A stretch of DNA of 64,000 nucleotides from Porodaedalea pini. Its lineage: Eukaryota; Basidiomycota; Agaricomycetes; Hymenochaetales; Hymenochaetaceae. Under the pieces are notes generated by a model, which saw only the letters and a program-made list of their open reading frames with translations, was not told where the DNA came from and searched no databases. A program made the position numbers and the translations under genes. The stretch lies in NCBI GenBank assembly GCA_002794775.1, contig NBAY01000002.1:2046001-2110000 (forward strand). The letters are read 5' to 3'. This document shows, piece after piece, positions 22,264-34,812 of this stretch (its first letter is position 1; the number at the start of each line of letters is the position of its first letter).

Positions 22264-25200
22264 CTACTCATTGCTTTCTATTGGGGTTCGATCTTTAATA
22301 CATTCGTCCAGTATCGTGTCTTGCGAGAAAATACTGGGTAGTGGAGTACTAAGTCGACCTAGAACCTTCAACGACGTTCTTGAGCTCCTCCCAGTCCGCA
22401 CTTCGTCTACACATCTCTCTAAAAGCACTGTCTTGCTTGTTGAACAGATTCCGGGGCGTGTCAAACTCCAGGATACGGCCTCCCTCCCCAAGAACCAAAA
22501 TACGATCGTAGTCAATGATCGTTTTCAGGCGATGAGCAATCGTGATGACCTGGGTTCAAATAGTCGGTACTATATAAGATCTTCCCAATGGAGCTGAGCT
22601 CACCATAGCACTGGAAAGTTCTTCTCTGATAGTTCTTTGAATCTGCGAGGCAATGAGCTCGGAAATAATTCAGCAACAACCAAAGATGAAAATACCTGGT
22701 CGTCGAGGTTCGTATCAATCTGTGATGTCGCTTCATCCATTATTATCACCTGCGAGCGACGCAAAATTGCTCTGGCGAGAGCAACAAGTTGTCTCTCGCC
22801 AGCACTAAGCGACCCCGTCGGACTTATCATGGTGTCGAGATTTGCGATGTGCCTTGATTGCGATTCTCCATCTCGTTTTCTAAGATGGCATCGCTCCAAG
22901 GCGTCTAGTAGAGCGACCTAAGTACGTTATCGGTCGATGGAGCGACAGGCCCATACTCACCATAGCATTCTAGGTCGGAATGCTCGTCAAATGGATCCAG
23001 ATTGCTACGGATGCTCCCTGTGAACAATGAGACGTCCTGGCTCACCGTCGTCTGACGACTTCGGTCAGCAAACGACTATCATAAAGCTGAATAAAATTAA
23101 CGTAGGACGCACTATTTTTGTGCGGAGGTCTTCTAATCCGATGCTAGTGATATCGATTCCATCGAGGCTGGACCGACAACAAGTTTACTTTAGCATGCGC
23201 GAAATGACCAGGTAGCTACGCACATAATTTTCCCTGCAGTAGGCTCAACTATCCGCAGAAGGCTCAATGCCAATGTCGTCTTGCCTGCAAATCAAAGTCA
23301 GCCGCAGTGAAAGCCATGCCAACTTAAGGCTATCTCTACCTGAACCTGTCCGGCCCACCTGCGATCCTGGTCAATTGAGGTTACCTCTAAAAAGAGAAAA
23401 ATGCTTACAACGCCGACTTTTTCTCCTGGATTCACAGTGAAGGAGAGATTGTTTAGAACAGGAGGTAAATCTGGCGCATAGCAAACGACGAGGTCGTCGA
23501 CAACGAGATGGCCGCTACTCGATGGCCAGTATGCCGGTGGTCGTTTTTCATCCACAATAGAGGGTGCTTCTTGAGGTGCCTGTAAATACTCTCCTACACG
23601 TTCGACGGAGTTGAAGTCGAGTTCGAGTTGAGCCGCCACTCTGTACTATAGTCAGTCATTGTGCTATAATTGGAAAGAAAGCGTCTCCGTACCTGACCAA
23701 TTGTCTCGACGCTTCAGCGAAAGCACCAGCTTGCACAATAACTATCGCAGTAAAGCCGTCGGATGCGCCACTCCACAAAGCAAAAACAGTCGTCACGAAA
23801 ACCACAAGGGAGCCGAGACCTGTGAAAATAATGAGCGAGGATAGGAGAATCCTATTGCGATACGCACAATCATACCGCCAACGAAGCCAACCAGCCACAA
23901 GCCACTTAATTGCACCCAGACACTCATAAGCGGTTGATCTTGTGAAGAGACATCGAGAACTCACGTAGACATGATCAAAACCTTGAAAGAGATCGACCTT
24001 GCGGTAGAATGCTTCTTGATACCTACGTTCCATACCGAATGCTCGGACATGAGAAATCCCCCTGAGAAGTTCATCGAACCCTGAGAAAGCCGGTGACAAC
24101 GAAACTGACTCCAGACGGCGAAGGTCCCGAGCTGTTCGGATGTAAGGAGGCGCTAGACGGACGTATAACCAAGCGATGACAATGGCAAAAGGTGCGAATT
24201 GAGGAATAATAGCTATGACGAATAAGAATGACGATAGAAATTCCAGAACACCCGATAATGCCGTGCGTGCTGATTGTTGTAGGGTAGAGTCTACAATGTT
24301 CATGTCTGTCGAGAACCTGTTAAGTATGCGGCCCAACGGTGTTACGTCGAAAAATCTAGACGGCGCTCGTATAAGTCGAGTCAACATTGATATGAAAAGC
24401 TTCCTAGAAGCCTGTAAGCTAGCATAATATCCCAGCGAGATATAGATCAATGTAGCAATGGCACTGGCCATAGAGATCCACACGTAAATGGCGAGCCATG
24501 GCTTTGGGTCATCGTTCGGCGAAGGCAAGCCATCGAGAGGATATGACTGTATCGTTGCTGGGGAATTGATAAAGGAATCTTGTATCCTAAGCTGTGTGTG
24601 GGCTGAGGTTTTTTTTTCATAAGCCTCGGACCATTTTGCGAGAAAGAGCTGAAGGATACAATTAGCTGGTGTTAGAATAAAAATAATGCAAGTGCGCACG
24701 TCATTGACGACCACGGTCACTCGAATCAGGAGCATGAAGCTAAGAGTTAGCACCCAAGACACCCAACCCGCGGCTCGAACTACAAGATGATGTAGACGTC
24801 AGAGTCATTTTTTGCGGTTGACCGCTTACTGGATTATTACCGTAGCTCAAATACGTTGCCAATGACACTCGCCCTTCAGCGCGGTGCTCTGCCTCGACAA
24901 GCTTTCCCTTTTCCAGAGATTTCTTAGTCCAAAGTGGCTCCTCGGATTCTACATTATCAGCTTCATTATCTGCTATCTCCCCAGTCTCTTCGCCCAGCTC
25001 ATCAGCATCAGCAGTGGCACCATCTTCAATGGCAATTACGGTCTTAAGTTGGCCGGACGCTTGTAGGTCTTTTACAGTGCCTTGACGTATGACCTTGCCA
25101 TCCGAAAGTTCGACAATGTATGAGGCTGTCGACAGGCATAGAGAAATATGATGTGTCACAAGAATAACGGTTCGCCCCTTCATAAGGTCACCTTTGAGGC

Positions 25201-28200
25201 AATGCTCGACTATGTGCTGGGCGGTGTGCATGTCGACTGCCGCAAGCCTTCAGCGGTTTGGTGAGCGTGAGGCAGGTCATTCGAAGACATAACTTACGGA
25301 TCATCGAGAAGGATGCACTATAAAACAGAGATAATGCTTGTCAGATCTACTCTCAGTAACTTGAAAGCAAAAATGAAAGTTACCTTGGCTTCTGAATATA
25401 AGGCACGAGCTAAAGCCACTCGGGCGCGCTGGCCACCTGACAATGTTACCCCCTTTTCGCCGATTTCTGTCAGGTCTCCAGCATCGAACATAGCAAGATC
25501 TCGTGGTAATGCGCACGCCTCGACGACGGTGCGGTATCTCCGCTCGTCAAAGCCCCGTTCAGACCCAAAAATGACGTTGTCACGAATGGTGGCATGTTCA
25601 AGCCCTTGTATATGTTAGATTACTTTTCAGGTGACCTTTTAAAATGATACACACATGGATTCTGCGCACAGTACGCAATGAGATGATTGTTCTTTTTCAC
25701 GAAGACCTCGCCGCTGAAGCAGCAAAGCTCTGAAAGATATTAAGCGATTGTCACAGAACTGTCAGGATTTAAATGAACGTACCCCCTAGAAGCGCATTAA
25801 GCAAGGCACTTTTACCGGCACCGGTAGCGCCCGTGACAAGTGAGAGCTGTCCTAGAGGAAAGTTGATATCCAAAGGACCCAATTGAAATGGCGGACGCGA
25901 GATTGACTTCCCACGCGGTGCATTCCACTCGAAGAGTGCATTCTTGAAACCGACCTTGTCCAAGACTGTATCACCGGGCTTTGGCAAATGTACTAGAGTA
26001 GAGGCCCAATCCGGTATCTCTTCTTCCCGCAGAAAAACGTTGATTCGTTGCAGTGACACGTAGGCTAAAAAAATATGTCAGGAGTGCCAGCCTTCAATAA
26101 TGCCATTTGTCTGACCATGAAGAAAAGAAAGAATTGGTCTGGTAACTCGAGCATTGGGCCTCGAAGAAACGAAAATAGCGCCAAAGACGTGAAAGTCTTT
26201 GAGACGGTCAAGCGACCATCAGCTACGACCGTGTAAAAGAGGAACGAGAAAAGAGCCATTGCTGACGGCACCCATATCCTGGAAAGCAACGCTCAGTAAA
26301 TTTTTACCCTGCCAATTCTGATACGGTTTTTACCAGACAAAGGATATAAGGATAGCGCAGATATTCTCCTTTACACGCCACCTTAACTCCTTTTCACGAC
26401 GATCGAGTACACGGCTAGCCCACAGATCTGTCCAGCCGTATAGCTTGAGGAATCTAATCTGATGAGTTTAAATAAAGCAAAATGAGTGATGTCGGCTATG
26501 ATGCGGAAGAAAAAGCGAGACACCGACATTTTGGAAAATCTCGTTGACGCCACTCATACGCAAGTCCTTCGCCTTCCAGCTTTCTCGAGTTATCTGAAAG
26601 AACGAAGCTATCGACCATGACAATTGGAGTTAATACTGAAGCAGCCTACGTGAAGGTTAATCTTTGCCAGTGGCCAGTTCAGACCATATGCCACCAGGAC
26701 AACGACAACTCCGGCAAAAGCACTATAACCGATTACACTGTAAATTGAGCGTTAGCCAAGAATTTGACTTCAGGATCAGTACTCCTCACTGATAAAGAAA
26801 AACGAGCGAAAGAATCAAGCGAACAGTCGCGGCAAAGACTGTCGATGCTTGCCAGAATCGGAATGACACAGTATAGGCATCGCCTCTTTGAATTAGAACA
26901 TGAATCACCCTGAGCAATTTGACAATGCGATTGAAATCACTCACTGCATGAGATTTACAATTTTGCCCAGATCTGCCCCATCATCCGCAGATTTGCTTCC
27001 ATCTTTCGACGAGCCAGCCGTGCCGCTTAGATCGCGTCTTCTCAGAGCCTTGTAATGGATCGCGCAGAAAAGCTGGGTAGCTGGGTAAGCACGCTGCGCT
27101 TATAGCCCGTGAGCTCTGTAAGAAATCGTAGCACTCACCTGTCCGCGGGTCCGTTCGTATGATCTTCTAGAATGCCATGCTTGGAAGAGATCGACTTGGG
27201 CGAAAGATAGATGGATGACAAATGTGAGGAAGGCAAAGAAGTAAGCTTCTGATTTCGCTTTAGGGGTTGCTTCCAGAGCAGCCAGGATTCGCTGAAGAGA
27301 GTACACGCAGATGAAAACTGTGTTTCAGACATTCATATGAGTGAGATGGCTGTGTCTCGATGCTTATGAATAGACCTGCAGACCTGCAACAGCACTCCAC
27401 AGCTCAAGGACGACGTCTAAAATAAGATCGAGCGAGTTGGACACGATCAGAAAACGTATGAGTGAATGCGTAGGATGACTAAGAGGCTATGTTAGAAACC
27501 AGCACGGACATTTAGTCAGGATCTTACCGATCACGATAGTCGAGATATTTCGTAAAGAGATTCTTGTGCTTGAAGAAAGGGGAAAGCGACCATACATCTG
27601 TCTCTTCGAGCCTTCTTGTAAGGGCGACACGGAAAATAGGTTCCACGAAAGAGAATGTACACCACTGCCACAAAGTCACAGAGTCCTCGGGCATAGTTTC
27701 TAAACTAGATGGAACCTTAGAGCAGCATTAATCAACACTGGAAGTTACTGATCATGAAAGTAAGCACAGACCTCCTTTCCTGACGCTACGGACGGGCCAG
27801 GCAAAAAATCCTTGACGGGTAACGTTCCGACTACATAGATGAGCGATAGAGGGATAGGAATGTCCACACTACTTAATACCAAAGTCCCAAGATGAATCTC
27901 CTTTTCCAAGGCTGCGGAGAGAGTTTTGACGACTGAAAACAAGAGAGTCAAGGCGTAGAAAAAGAAAAGGAGGTACGGTGGCGTCGAAGGTGCTCGCCAC
28001 CACACTTTCAAGGATGCATAAGCCCAAGCGAAAGCCAGAACGAGTTCGCTCAAGTAGCTTCTTTTTTGGAAGACGTCAACAGCAAGGCGCACGAGTAGTA
28101 CAAGAACTTCGAGCATGGACAGCGATATCATTGCCCGAGTTTTCCAATGTGGCGGTTTCAATGTCGGCGTTGGAGTAGACGCTTCCTCAAGATCTTCAAG

Positions 28201-28383
28201 ATGAAGGAAATTTCGAAATGAAGAGGTGAGACATTGATAAGCTTTGAATACTGGCGCAGGATAGCGGATGGAGCAGATAAGGTCATAGCATATAGACAAT
28301 GCTATAACGGATGCAGGGAGAAAAGCAGCGAGAATATCGTGGCTGCGGTACCATTCGTCCGTCAGCGGGTCACCCAAAAGCAT
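22264..28383 (-). CDS. ABC transporter, subfamily C (MRP/Yor1-like), full length
   Basis: ATP-driven exporter with two membrane domains and two nucleotide-binding domains; fungal members move glutathione conjugates, organic anions or drugs across the plasma or vacuolar membrane. Starting [11 protein letters not shown] at 28383, the N-terminal region has several hydrophobic helices. The TMD1 region includes a linker ending [14 protein letters not shown]1 has Walker [12 protein letters not shown] (about 25810), signature [15 protein letters not shown] and Walker B CILLDDP, with the D-loop split by an intron. TMD2 contains [19 protein letters not shown]2 has Walker A GRTGSGKTTLA (split by an intron near 23290), signature [15 protein letters not shown] and Walker [13 protein letters not shown]. 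In NBD1 the D-loop follows LDDP directly, with Asp where the catalytic Glu would be. That is normal for NBD1 of subfamily C. About 20 introns are needed and many borders were not fixed. No disabling break was found. Confidence 0.85.
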
Positions 28384-28698
28384 GGCCTGAAACAATGAGC
28401 AGTCGGTATTTATACCTTAGGAATATGCAATCAGAAGTGGAACCTACCGGCTCGATAGCCTGAGCTGATGGTGGTCAGAGTCGAAGAGGAAGAGGGAGCT
28501 TGAGGCTCAGATACCTTTACCCAACCTGGACCCTAATTCCGGGCGGAAGTAAATTGTGGCGGTGCAGTTTTAGCTAGTTTTAGCTCGTGCGTGTGCTCAA
28601 TGTTCAAGGCAAAACGCGTCTAGACTTTTCACTTAGAGCTTTCTCACAACCTCCCACCGGCACGTCTTGGACGTGTCTTGCATAGCTGAGACGTAGAT
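28384..28698. promoter_or_regulatory. Divergent promoter, ABC transporter and aldehyde dehydrogenase
   Basis: 315 bp between two start codons. On the minus strand a GTAGGT donor near 28447 and a TTTCAG acceptor near 28387 suggest a 5'-UTR intron just upstream of the ABC start codon, since no ATG lies in the upstream exon I read. The two genes may share regulation. Confidence 0.45.
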
Positions 28699-31249
28699 AT
28701 GGCGTTAGATGAAGGGCCAAAGCTCTTTTATGTGCTTTCGGCTTGCGTTGCCGTTGGGATCTGGTTAGTCTTTGCCCGCCACCAGTCTGTCAAAAACAGG
28801 GCTGTCCCGTTCAGCTGGCCTGCTCCAGACGTGAGTTCCATGAGTTCTCCATGAGCGTACCCTACATGCGTTTAATCCTCTCAAAAAATTTTCAGGCTGC
28901 TGATCCGCACTGGTCCTCCATCATTATATCCAACCCGGGGCTCGAGGCACATTTACAAAACCCAGATCTACTTCCGCCTGTCCATGTTCCTAATCGTCGC
29001 TATATAACCTGCTACGATCCCGCAACCTCGCTTTACCTTGGTACCTTCTTAGCCGATGATGCTTTCGTGATTGGTGAAAAGATTGGTATGGCGGGGAGAG
29101 CCCAACACTCTTGGAAACAGAGCTCATTCACGGATCGCAAAAGGGTGATTCGCAGCCTTCTCAAATGGTTGGTTGACAATAAAGAGGCTTGTGCAAGGGT
29201 TGCATGTCGTGACACCGGCAAAACTAGTGCGTGTTTTCGACCCTTCACCATTCAACAAACCCATCCATCTTCTCTTGTTCAGTGATTGACGCTGCCCTGG
29301 GGGAGATCCTGTGAGCGTATATGGCTTTCTACGATGATTGTGCGTATTGAACCTTTCTTAATAAGGACATCATGCTCCAAAATGGACTGGCTACTTGCAC
29401 ATGGAGAACGCTACTTACGCCCAGAAAAGAGGAGCTCGACTCTGATGTTGAGTTACAAATGCTCTGAATTGCACTATGAGCCCCTTGGAGTTGTGGCTGC
29501 TATCGTCTCGTGGAACTACCGTGAGTCCCATTAGTGGTCTGACTTTCGTTAGAAGAAGAAAAGACTCAACTTGGAATCACAAAAGCTTTGCACAACGCGT
29601 GGTCTCCTATACTTGCCGCCATCTTTGCTGGAAATGGTGTTGTCGTGAAATGCTCGGAGCAGGTTGTTTGGTCGACAAGCTGGTTCATTGGAGCCATTCG
29701 GGAGTGCTTAACTGTTTGTGGGTTTGATCCTGACCTCGTACAGGTATGCACTCAATTGACTCCCAAAGGACAATACTGACTCACCACAGCTAGTTTGTTG
29801 TTGGCCAGAAGAGGCAGATGCGTTGACTGCATCTCCACACATTAGGCATATCACATTCATCGGTTCAGAAGAAGTTGGGAGGAAGGTGCGTATCCAAATA
29901 TGACTTCCCGGCTGGTCTTGATTTCTTGGAAACATCGATCAGGTCGCTGTGGCCGCGACTACGGTGAGCATTTTTTTTAGAAAGCTTTGAGAATTGCAGT
30001 CTGAAACAAAATCAAGCATTTGACACCGGTCACTTTGGAGCTGGGCGGTAAAGACCCTGCAATTATCCTCCCGGGAACAAACCTCAATAGATGCATTAGC
30101 ATTCTTATGCGGGGGATCTTGTCAGTATTTTCCTGTATTATCAGGTCGGTTGACTTACTTTCTGCCAGCCAAAATGCAGGGCAAAATTGCATCGGGATTG
30201 AGCGTGTCGTCGTTCATTCATCACAGTATAACGAACTTCTCGAGATGATCGTAGAACGGGCAACAAACCTGCGATTAGGCTCTACTCTACATTCCACGGA
30301 TGGCTTCATATCGCCAGTTGACTGCGGGTCGATGATATCAAGGGACCGCTTTCCTGACCTCGAACGTATCATTAACGAAGCTATCAACGAGGGGGCGTCT
30401 CTTCACGTCGGTGGGACGACGTTCAGACATGCTTACCTTGAAGACGGCTCGTACTTCATTCCTACTGTTCTCGGGGACGTCCAGCAAGGAATGGAGATAG
30501 CCAATAAAGAATGTAAGTACGAGAATGGACAAAACTAACATCCCTGAGTATGACATGATCTTTGGGATTTATTTTGTCACATTTACTCGTGCGACATTTT
30601 CACTTATTCTATGCAGTGTTTGCTCCAGTTGCGGTCTTTATGAAGTACGAGACGATTGAGGATGCCATTGAGATAGCTAACGGGACGCGGTATGGCCTTG
30701 GAGCCTCAGTTTTCGGTCCCGACCAGGAAGAATGCCTGAGGATCGCTAAGCGCATGGAGTGCGGGATGGTATCCGTCAACGATTTTGGCGTCTTCTATGT
30801 GAGTTAGACTTACCCTTATCCGCTTACTGGTGTCTGGTTAACTTTGCATGCCTGTTTCAGTTGAAGTAAGGTGTTATCCGTTTGTCTATTCGTCAGATAT
30901 CTGATAGCTAGCAACAGCCAAGACTTACCGTTCGGAGGCGCTAAATCCAGTGGTTATGGGAGATTCGGTGGTCCCGAGGGAATTCGTAGTCTTACGAATG
31001 CAAAAGCAATAGTGGTTGATCGCTGGCCTTTCCTGATTCAGACGAGCATACCTGCGGCATTGGACTATCCTATTCGCTCTTTAGTGAGCAGCTGGTGAGT
31101 TTTGAGATGCTCGAGAAGTTTGCTGTTTTCTTACCAATGCGATGTTTAACAGGGACTTCATCGGCGGGCTTATTCAACTCATTTACGGCGACACGATTCG
31201 CACACGTTTCTATGGACTTCTTCAACTCATACGGGCTGGACGACGCTGA
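28699..31249 (+). CDS. Membrane-anchored aldehyde dehydrogenase (Msc7-like)
   Basis: NAD(P)-dependent aldehyde dehydrogenase of the fungal Msc7 (YHR039C) type, carrying an N-terminal membrane anchor. The start MALDEGPKLFYVLSACVAVG gives a transmembrane helix. Then come HYEPLGVVAAIVSWNY with substrate-domain motifs, a region with AGNGVVVKCSEQVVW for cofactor binding, and HITFIGSEEVGRK. VTLELGGKDPAI carries the general-base Glu and AGQNCIGIERV the catalytic Cys. SQDLPFGGAKSSGYGRFGG follows late in the protein. The C-terminal tail DFIGGLIQLIYGDTIRTRFYG is typical of this membrane subgroup. More than ten introns are used and several borders are approximate. The stop is at 31247-31249. Substrate is unknown; fatty aldehydes are plausible for a membrane form (inference). 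Confidence 0.88.
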
Positions 31250-31946
31250 CACCTCTGCTATTTAGTGAATTGATCTACGTTCTTATTTCGAAATTACCTG
31301 CGTGTTGGAATAGCAACTTGTGTGAACTATGGATATACCGTCCTACAATCTATATCGAGTTCATGTCAGAGGCGTCATTGGCTTTCTACTAACTCTCAGT
31401 CGAGTACGTGTCGCACGAATCATTTTCGATGCGATTATATCTCATGCGCGACCTAGGTACATACTTACAGACAATTTGAAGGTGCCCTTGATTCTTACGC
31501 ATGCTCGCGGGCGAAGATTCGTCCAGCATGGTGCGTCTGTGATGGACGAAATCAGTGAGTATTACCGGACTCTGTGAATCAGCAATACTTTGCTCGAGAC
31601 GTGGCTATAGTGTAAGGAAGGCTAGACGTGCTAAGGCTCTATCTTTCACTGACAAGAATGTGAATCAATAATCAATACAATCATTGCGAATGCATGTTGT
31701 TTTGCTTGCCTGAGTGAAGCTGGGATAGGATCGACTTGTCCCAATGAGGAAGGCGCCATGCTGCCAACAAACGTTCTGAGATTCCTGAGGTATCATCTCC
31801 ACATGTATCTCACCCTCTGGCGATGCTTTTCATGTGCTGTTATGCTTCGCTGACGGGGTTTCGAGGCCCCGGTCCTAACAAAACTAATATATAGAGCCTA
31901 GAGAACAAGAACAAATGATACCCTTTACCTCAGGCTTGCGAGCAGC
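31250..31946. other. Spacer upstream of RNase T2
   Basis: 697 bp. The short ORF at 31329-31577 has no family resemblance. A TATA-like CTAATATATAGAG at about 31884-31896 lies some 55 bp before the RNase start codon and is a likely core promoter. Confidence 0.4.
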
Positions 31947-34045
31947 ATGGTCCGACTCGTCGCAACATCTCTTGTCGCTATCGCTCTAGCTGCTGTAGTC
32001 TCCTCCAACCCTTTTTCAAGCTCCATTGAGCCATTTGAGCTCTTCAAGCGCGCTAGTGGATGCTCAACATCGGGACAGACTTCGTGTCATAACACGACTG
32101 TCCAGGACACTTGTTGCTTTGAATCTCCTGGAGTGAGTACGAATCGGTAGACCGATTTTGTCTGCCGTTGATGTAGCATTTTCGATAGGGCCTTCTGCTT
32201 CAGACGCAGGTGAGTTTTACCCGTACTTAAATACTGAGGCGCAGCACGATACTTACTTCGTTGCTAGTTTTGGGACACTAATCCTTCCACAGGCCCGAGT
32301 GATTCGTGGACTATACATGGTGCGTCAACATTCTTAACTGCATGACCATGTCATTTATTTCTTTTTATCAGGTCTTTGGCCAGACAAGTCAGTTTCACGC
32401 TATCGCTTTCCTTGCGCCAGCGCTGACTGTTGCTATAGCTGTGACCAGACGTTCGAGTCAAGTTGCGACCCATCTCGCGCATACACTGACATCTCTGGGG
32501 TAAGAAACCTCCCTCTACAGTTCATGGGCAACTTTTCTAATTTCGTTTGAAGCTGCTCACGGATGGGGGAGCTTCAGATACACTCTCTTTTATGGAAACG
32601 GTATTTTAATTTTTTGAAATGCGAGTGGTGATTGTATCTGAAGGTGTGATTTTGTAGAACTGGGTCGACATCAATGGAGACGATGAAAGCTTCTGGGAGG
32701 TATGTGACGCTTCGTCCACGTTTCTGCTCCTTTCAGTGAGGACTTATGCCCGTCATCTAGCACGAATGGAGTAAACATGGCACTTGCATGAGGTAAGGAG
32801 ATACGAGACTTCCGTTGGCTTCCTCGTAAATTCCCATTTGACTCTCGGATTGTAAAGCAGTCTGGAGCCCGACTGCATAGAAAACTACTCCAAAGGCGAC
32901 GAAGTATGACTCTTGACTATTATGATTGTCACTTTACTAACTCTTTTCCACTCAAGGCCGTTGATTTCTTCGAGACGGTCGTCAAACTCTTCAAAGTAAG
33001 TATGACAGAACATGTTACTAGAAGCAGGCGCGTTTACATGTTCACAGACACTTCCCACGTTTACCTGGCTGTCGAACCAAGGTATTACCCCGACGACGAG
33101 CAAGACATTCACTTACTCGGAACTCACAAATGCCCTACAGAACGAATCAGTAGGCCTGCAGGTATATTTTCCCGGAAAATGTACTGATAAAGATTGATAG
33201 GGCGTTGTCCCCGCTCTTGATTGTGACGACAGTACTCTGGATGAAATCTGGTGGTATTTCAATCTCAAGTGAGATCACCGTTTTGCATCTAAATCCGTCG
33301 CTTACGAGTTTCACAAAGGGGCTCGATCATTGATGGAACGTTCGTTGCAATTGGTGATAGCACTGAGATTCTATCTCTTGTTTACTCGACTGAGATCGAT
33401 TCCAGATGCGCCTGCCAAAGGAAGTTGTCCCAGCAGTGGAATTTCTTATCCCCCAAAATCTGGCTCAGGCACTTCTACGACAGTAAGAGGAAGCGCTTTA
33501 TCACTATTCAGCTTAGTTAACATGGAGTTATAGTCTTCTTCGACGTCGACTCCTACAGTAAGTGAAGGCACTGATAGCTAATATTATGGTCGTCTGACCG
33601 TCTCCTCAAGAATTCCGGCAGCCTTCCCGCTAAGGCGACTATCACGGCACAGCAATCCTCCGGTGGCTCAACCGGAGGTCTGCTGTCGACCGGAACGTGG
33701 TCAACGCAAACGCTTGCTACGTACACTCTTTCCGGCAGCACCAGCAGCTTCACGATGAAATCCTCGAAGGGCAATTGCGGCGTAGCTAGTGGAACTTTCA
33801 GCTGTGGCAGTGGCGTCTCTACTTCTTCTTTCTCTGCGGTAAGTCCTCATCGCATTCCCTTCAAGTTCACCTTTGAACTCATTAAATCTGCTTTATAGGT
33901 CAGCTCGGGAGGCAGCCTGCTTCTCGCCTTTGGAGGCTCGACTGCATTTACAAGTGATGCTGTTCCGAGCGGCACAACGCAGGAGACTATATTTACTGGG
34001 AGTGGCCATGCTCAGGATTTCACGCTGGTCATCAATTCATCTTAG
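31947..34045 (+). CDS. Secreted ribonuclease T2 with C-terminal extension
   Basis: RNase T2-family endoribonuclease, cleaving single-stranded RNA through a 2',3'-cyclic phosphate; fungal forms are secreted or vacuolar. MVRLVATSLVAIALAAVVSS is a signal peptide. A Cys-rich N terminus (SCHNTTVQDTCC) leads to CAS-1, WTIHGLWPDNC, and CAS-2, FWEHEWSKHGTC, each assembled across introns and containing the catalytic histidines. LEPDCIENY and DCDDSTLDEIWWYFNLKG follow. From about 33530 a Ser/Thr-rich linker connects to a C-terminal domain of roughly 110 residues (QSSGGSTGGLLSTGTWSTQT to FTLVINSS), as in other fungal T2 enzymes where it is thought to bind the cell wall. About 14 short exons; each border I checked kept frame. 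Confidence 0.9.
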
Positions 34046-34244
34046 GTTTCTGTACGCTTTGTTGGGGTTCTGATATGAGATTTCTATTATGGACGGGGAA
34101 CGAATCAGAAAAATAAATATTGAAATAACTGATCCCGGGCCCTTGGTGTGACCTTGCATCCGCGGCCCCGGCGAGTCATTAAAAGACTTGCCGCAATGCA
34201 GGCCGGCAAATTATTCATCGATTGTGTCTTCACTACTTATTCTC
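34046..34244. other. Short spacer
   Basis: 199 bp between two plus-strand genes. It contains an AATAAATATTG stretch near 34113, a possible polyadenylation signal for the RNase gene, and an in-frame alternative ATG at 34188 for the next gene. Confidence 0.4.
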
Positions 34245-34794
34245 ATGCCGCCCACACTTGATCATCCGTCCCTAAACTTGATCCTCCTGAACGAGCCGTT
34301 TCTTGTCCACAAACTACCAGCCCAAGACGAACTGCCCAGAGATGTATTGGATATTATCACTCGCAGCGCCAGGAGTGGAGAATTCATGTCCATAACTCGC
34401 ACATCAGAGGAGATTTCCATAGTATGCAACGCTGCTAGCCTGTCCAACATCGATGCACCACGATGGAAATGCATTAAGATCAAAGGCCCCATGGATTTCG
34501 GTATATAATATACATGTGTGTGGCAGAATGGATCCACATTCTCATTTGGATTTCCAGGTTTAATAGGCATCATGTGTGACTTCACCACTCCGTTAAAACA
34601 CGCTGGCATTTCAATCTTCGCCCTCAGCACATGGCGAGTGCATTCATCTATACGAATTTGACGCGAACCTGACATGCATCTCACACAGGATTACCGACTA
34701 CATCCTAGTGCCAGAGGCCAAAGTAAACGATGCAGTAAAGGTGCTGAAAGAAGATGGTTGGAAGTTCGAACATAAGGATTATGTGGAAGCGTGA
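34245..34794 (+). CDS. Small ACT-domain protein (CASTOR/GATS-like ACT fold)
   Basis: Three exons (34245-34500, 34558-34633, 34689-34794) give 145 residues. The sequence has RSGEFMSITRTSEEISIVCN and WKCIKIKGPMDFG, then GIMCDFTTPLKHAGISIFAL and DYILVPEAKVNDAVKVL. This double ACT arrangement resembles a widespread family of amino-acid-binding ACT proteins related to arginine sensors of the CASTOR type. A ligand cannot be assigned from sequence. The second intron starts with GC (ACATG|GCGAGT), needed to form the conserved tryptophan in STW. An upstream in-frame ATG at 34188 would add 19 residues; I prefer 34245 because conservation starts near there. The gene ends 18 bp from the stop of the convergent mitochondrial carrier. 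Confidence 0.8.
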
Positions 34795-34812
34795 ATCATC
34801 CTACACGCGAAT

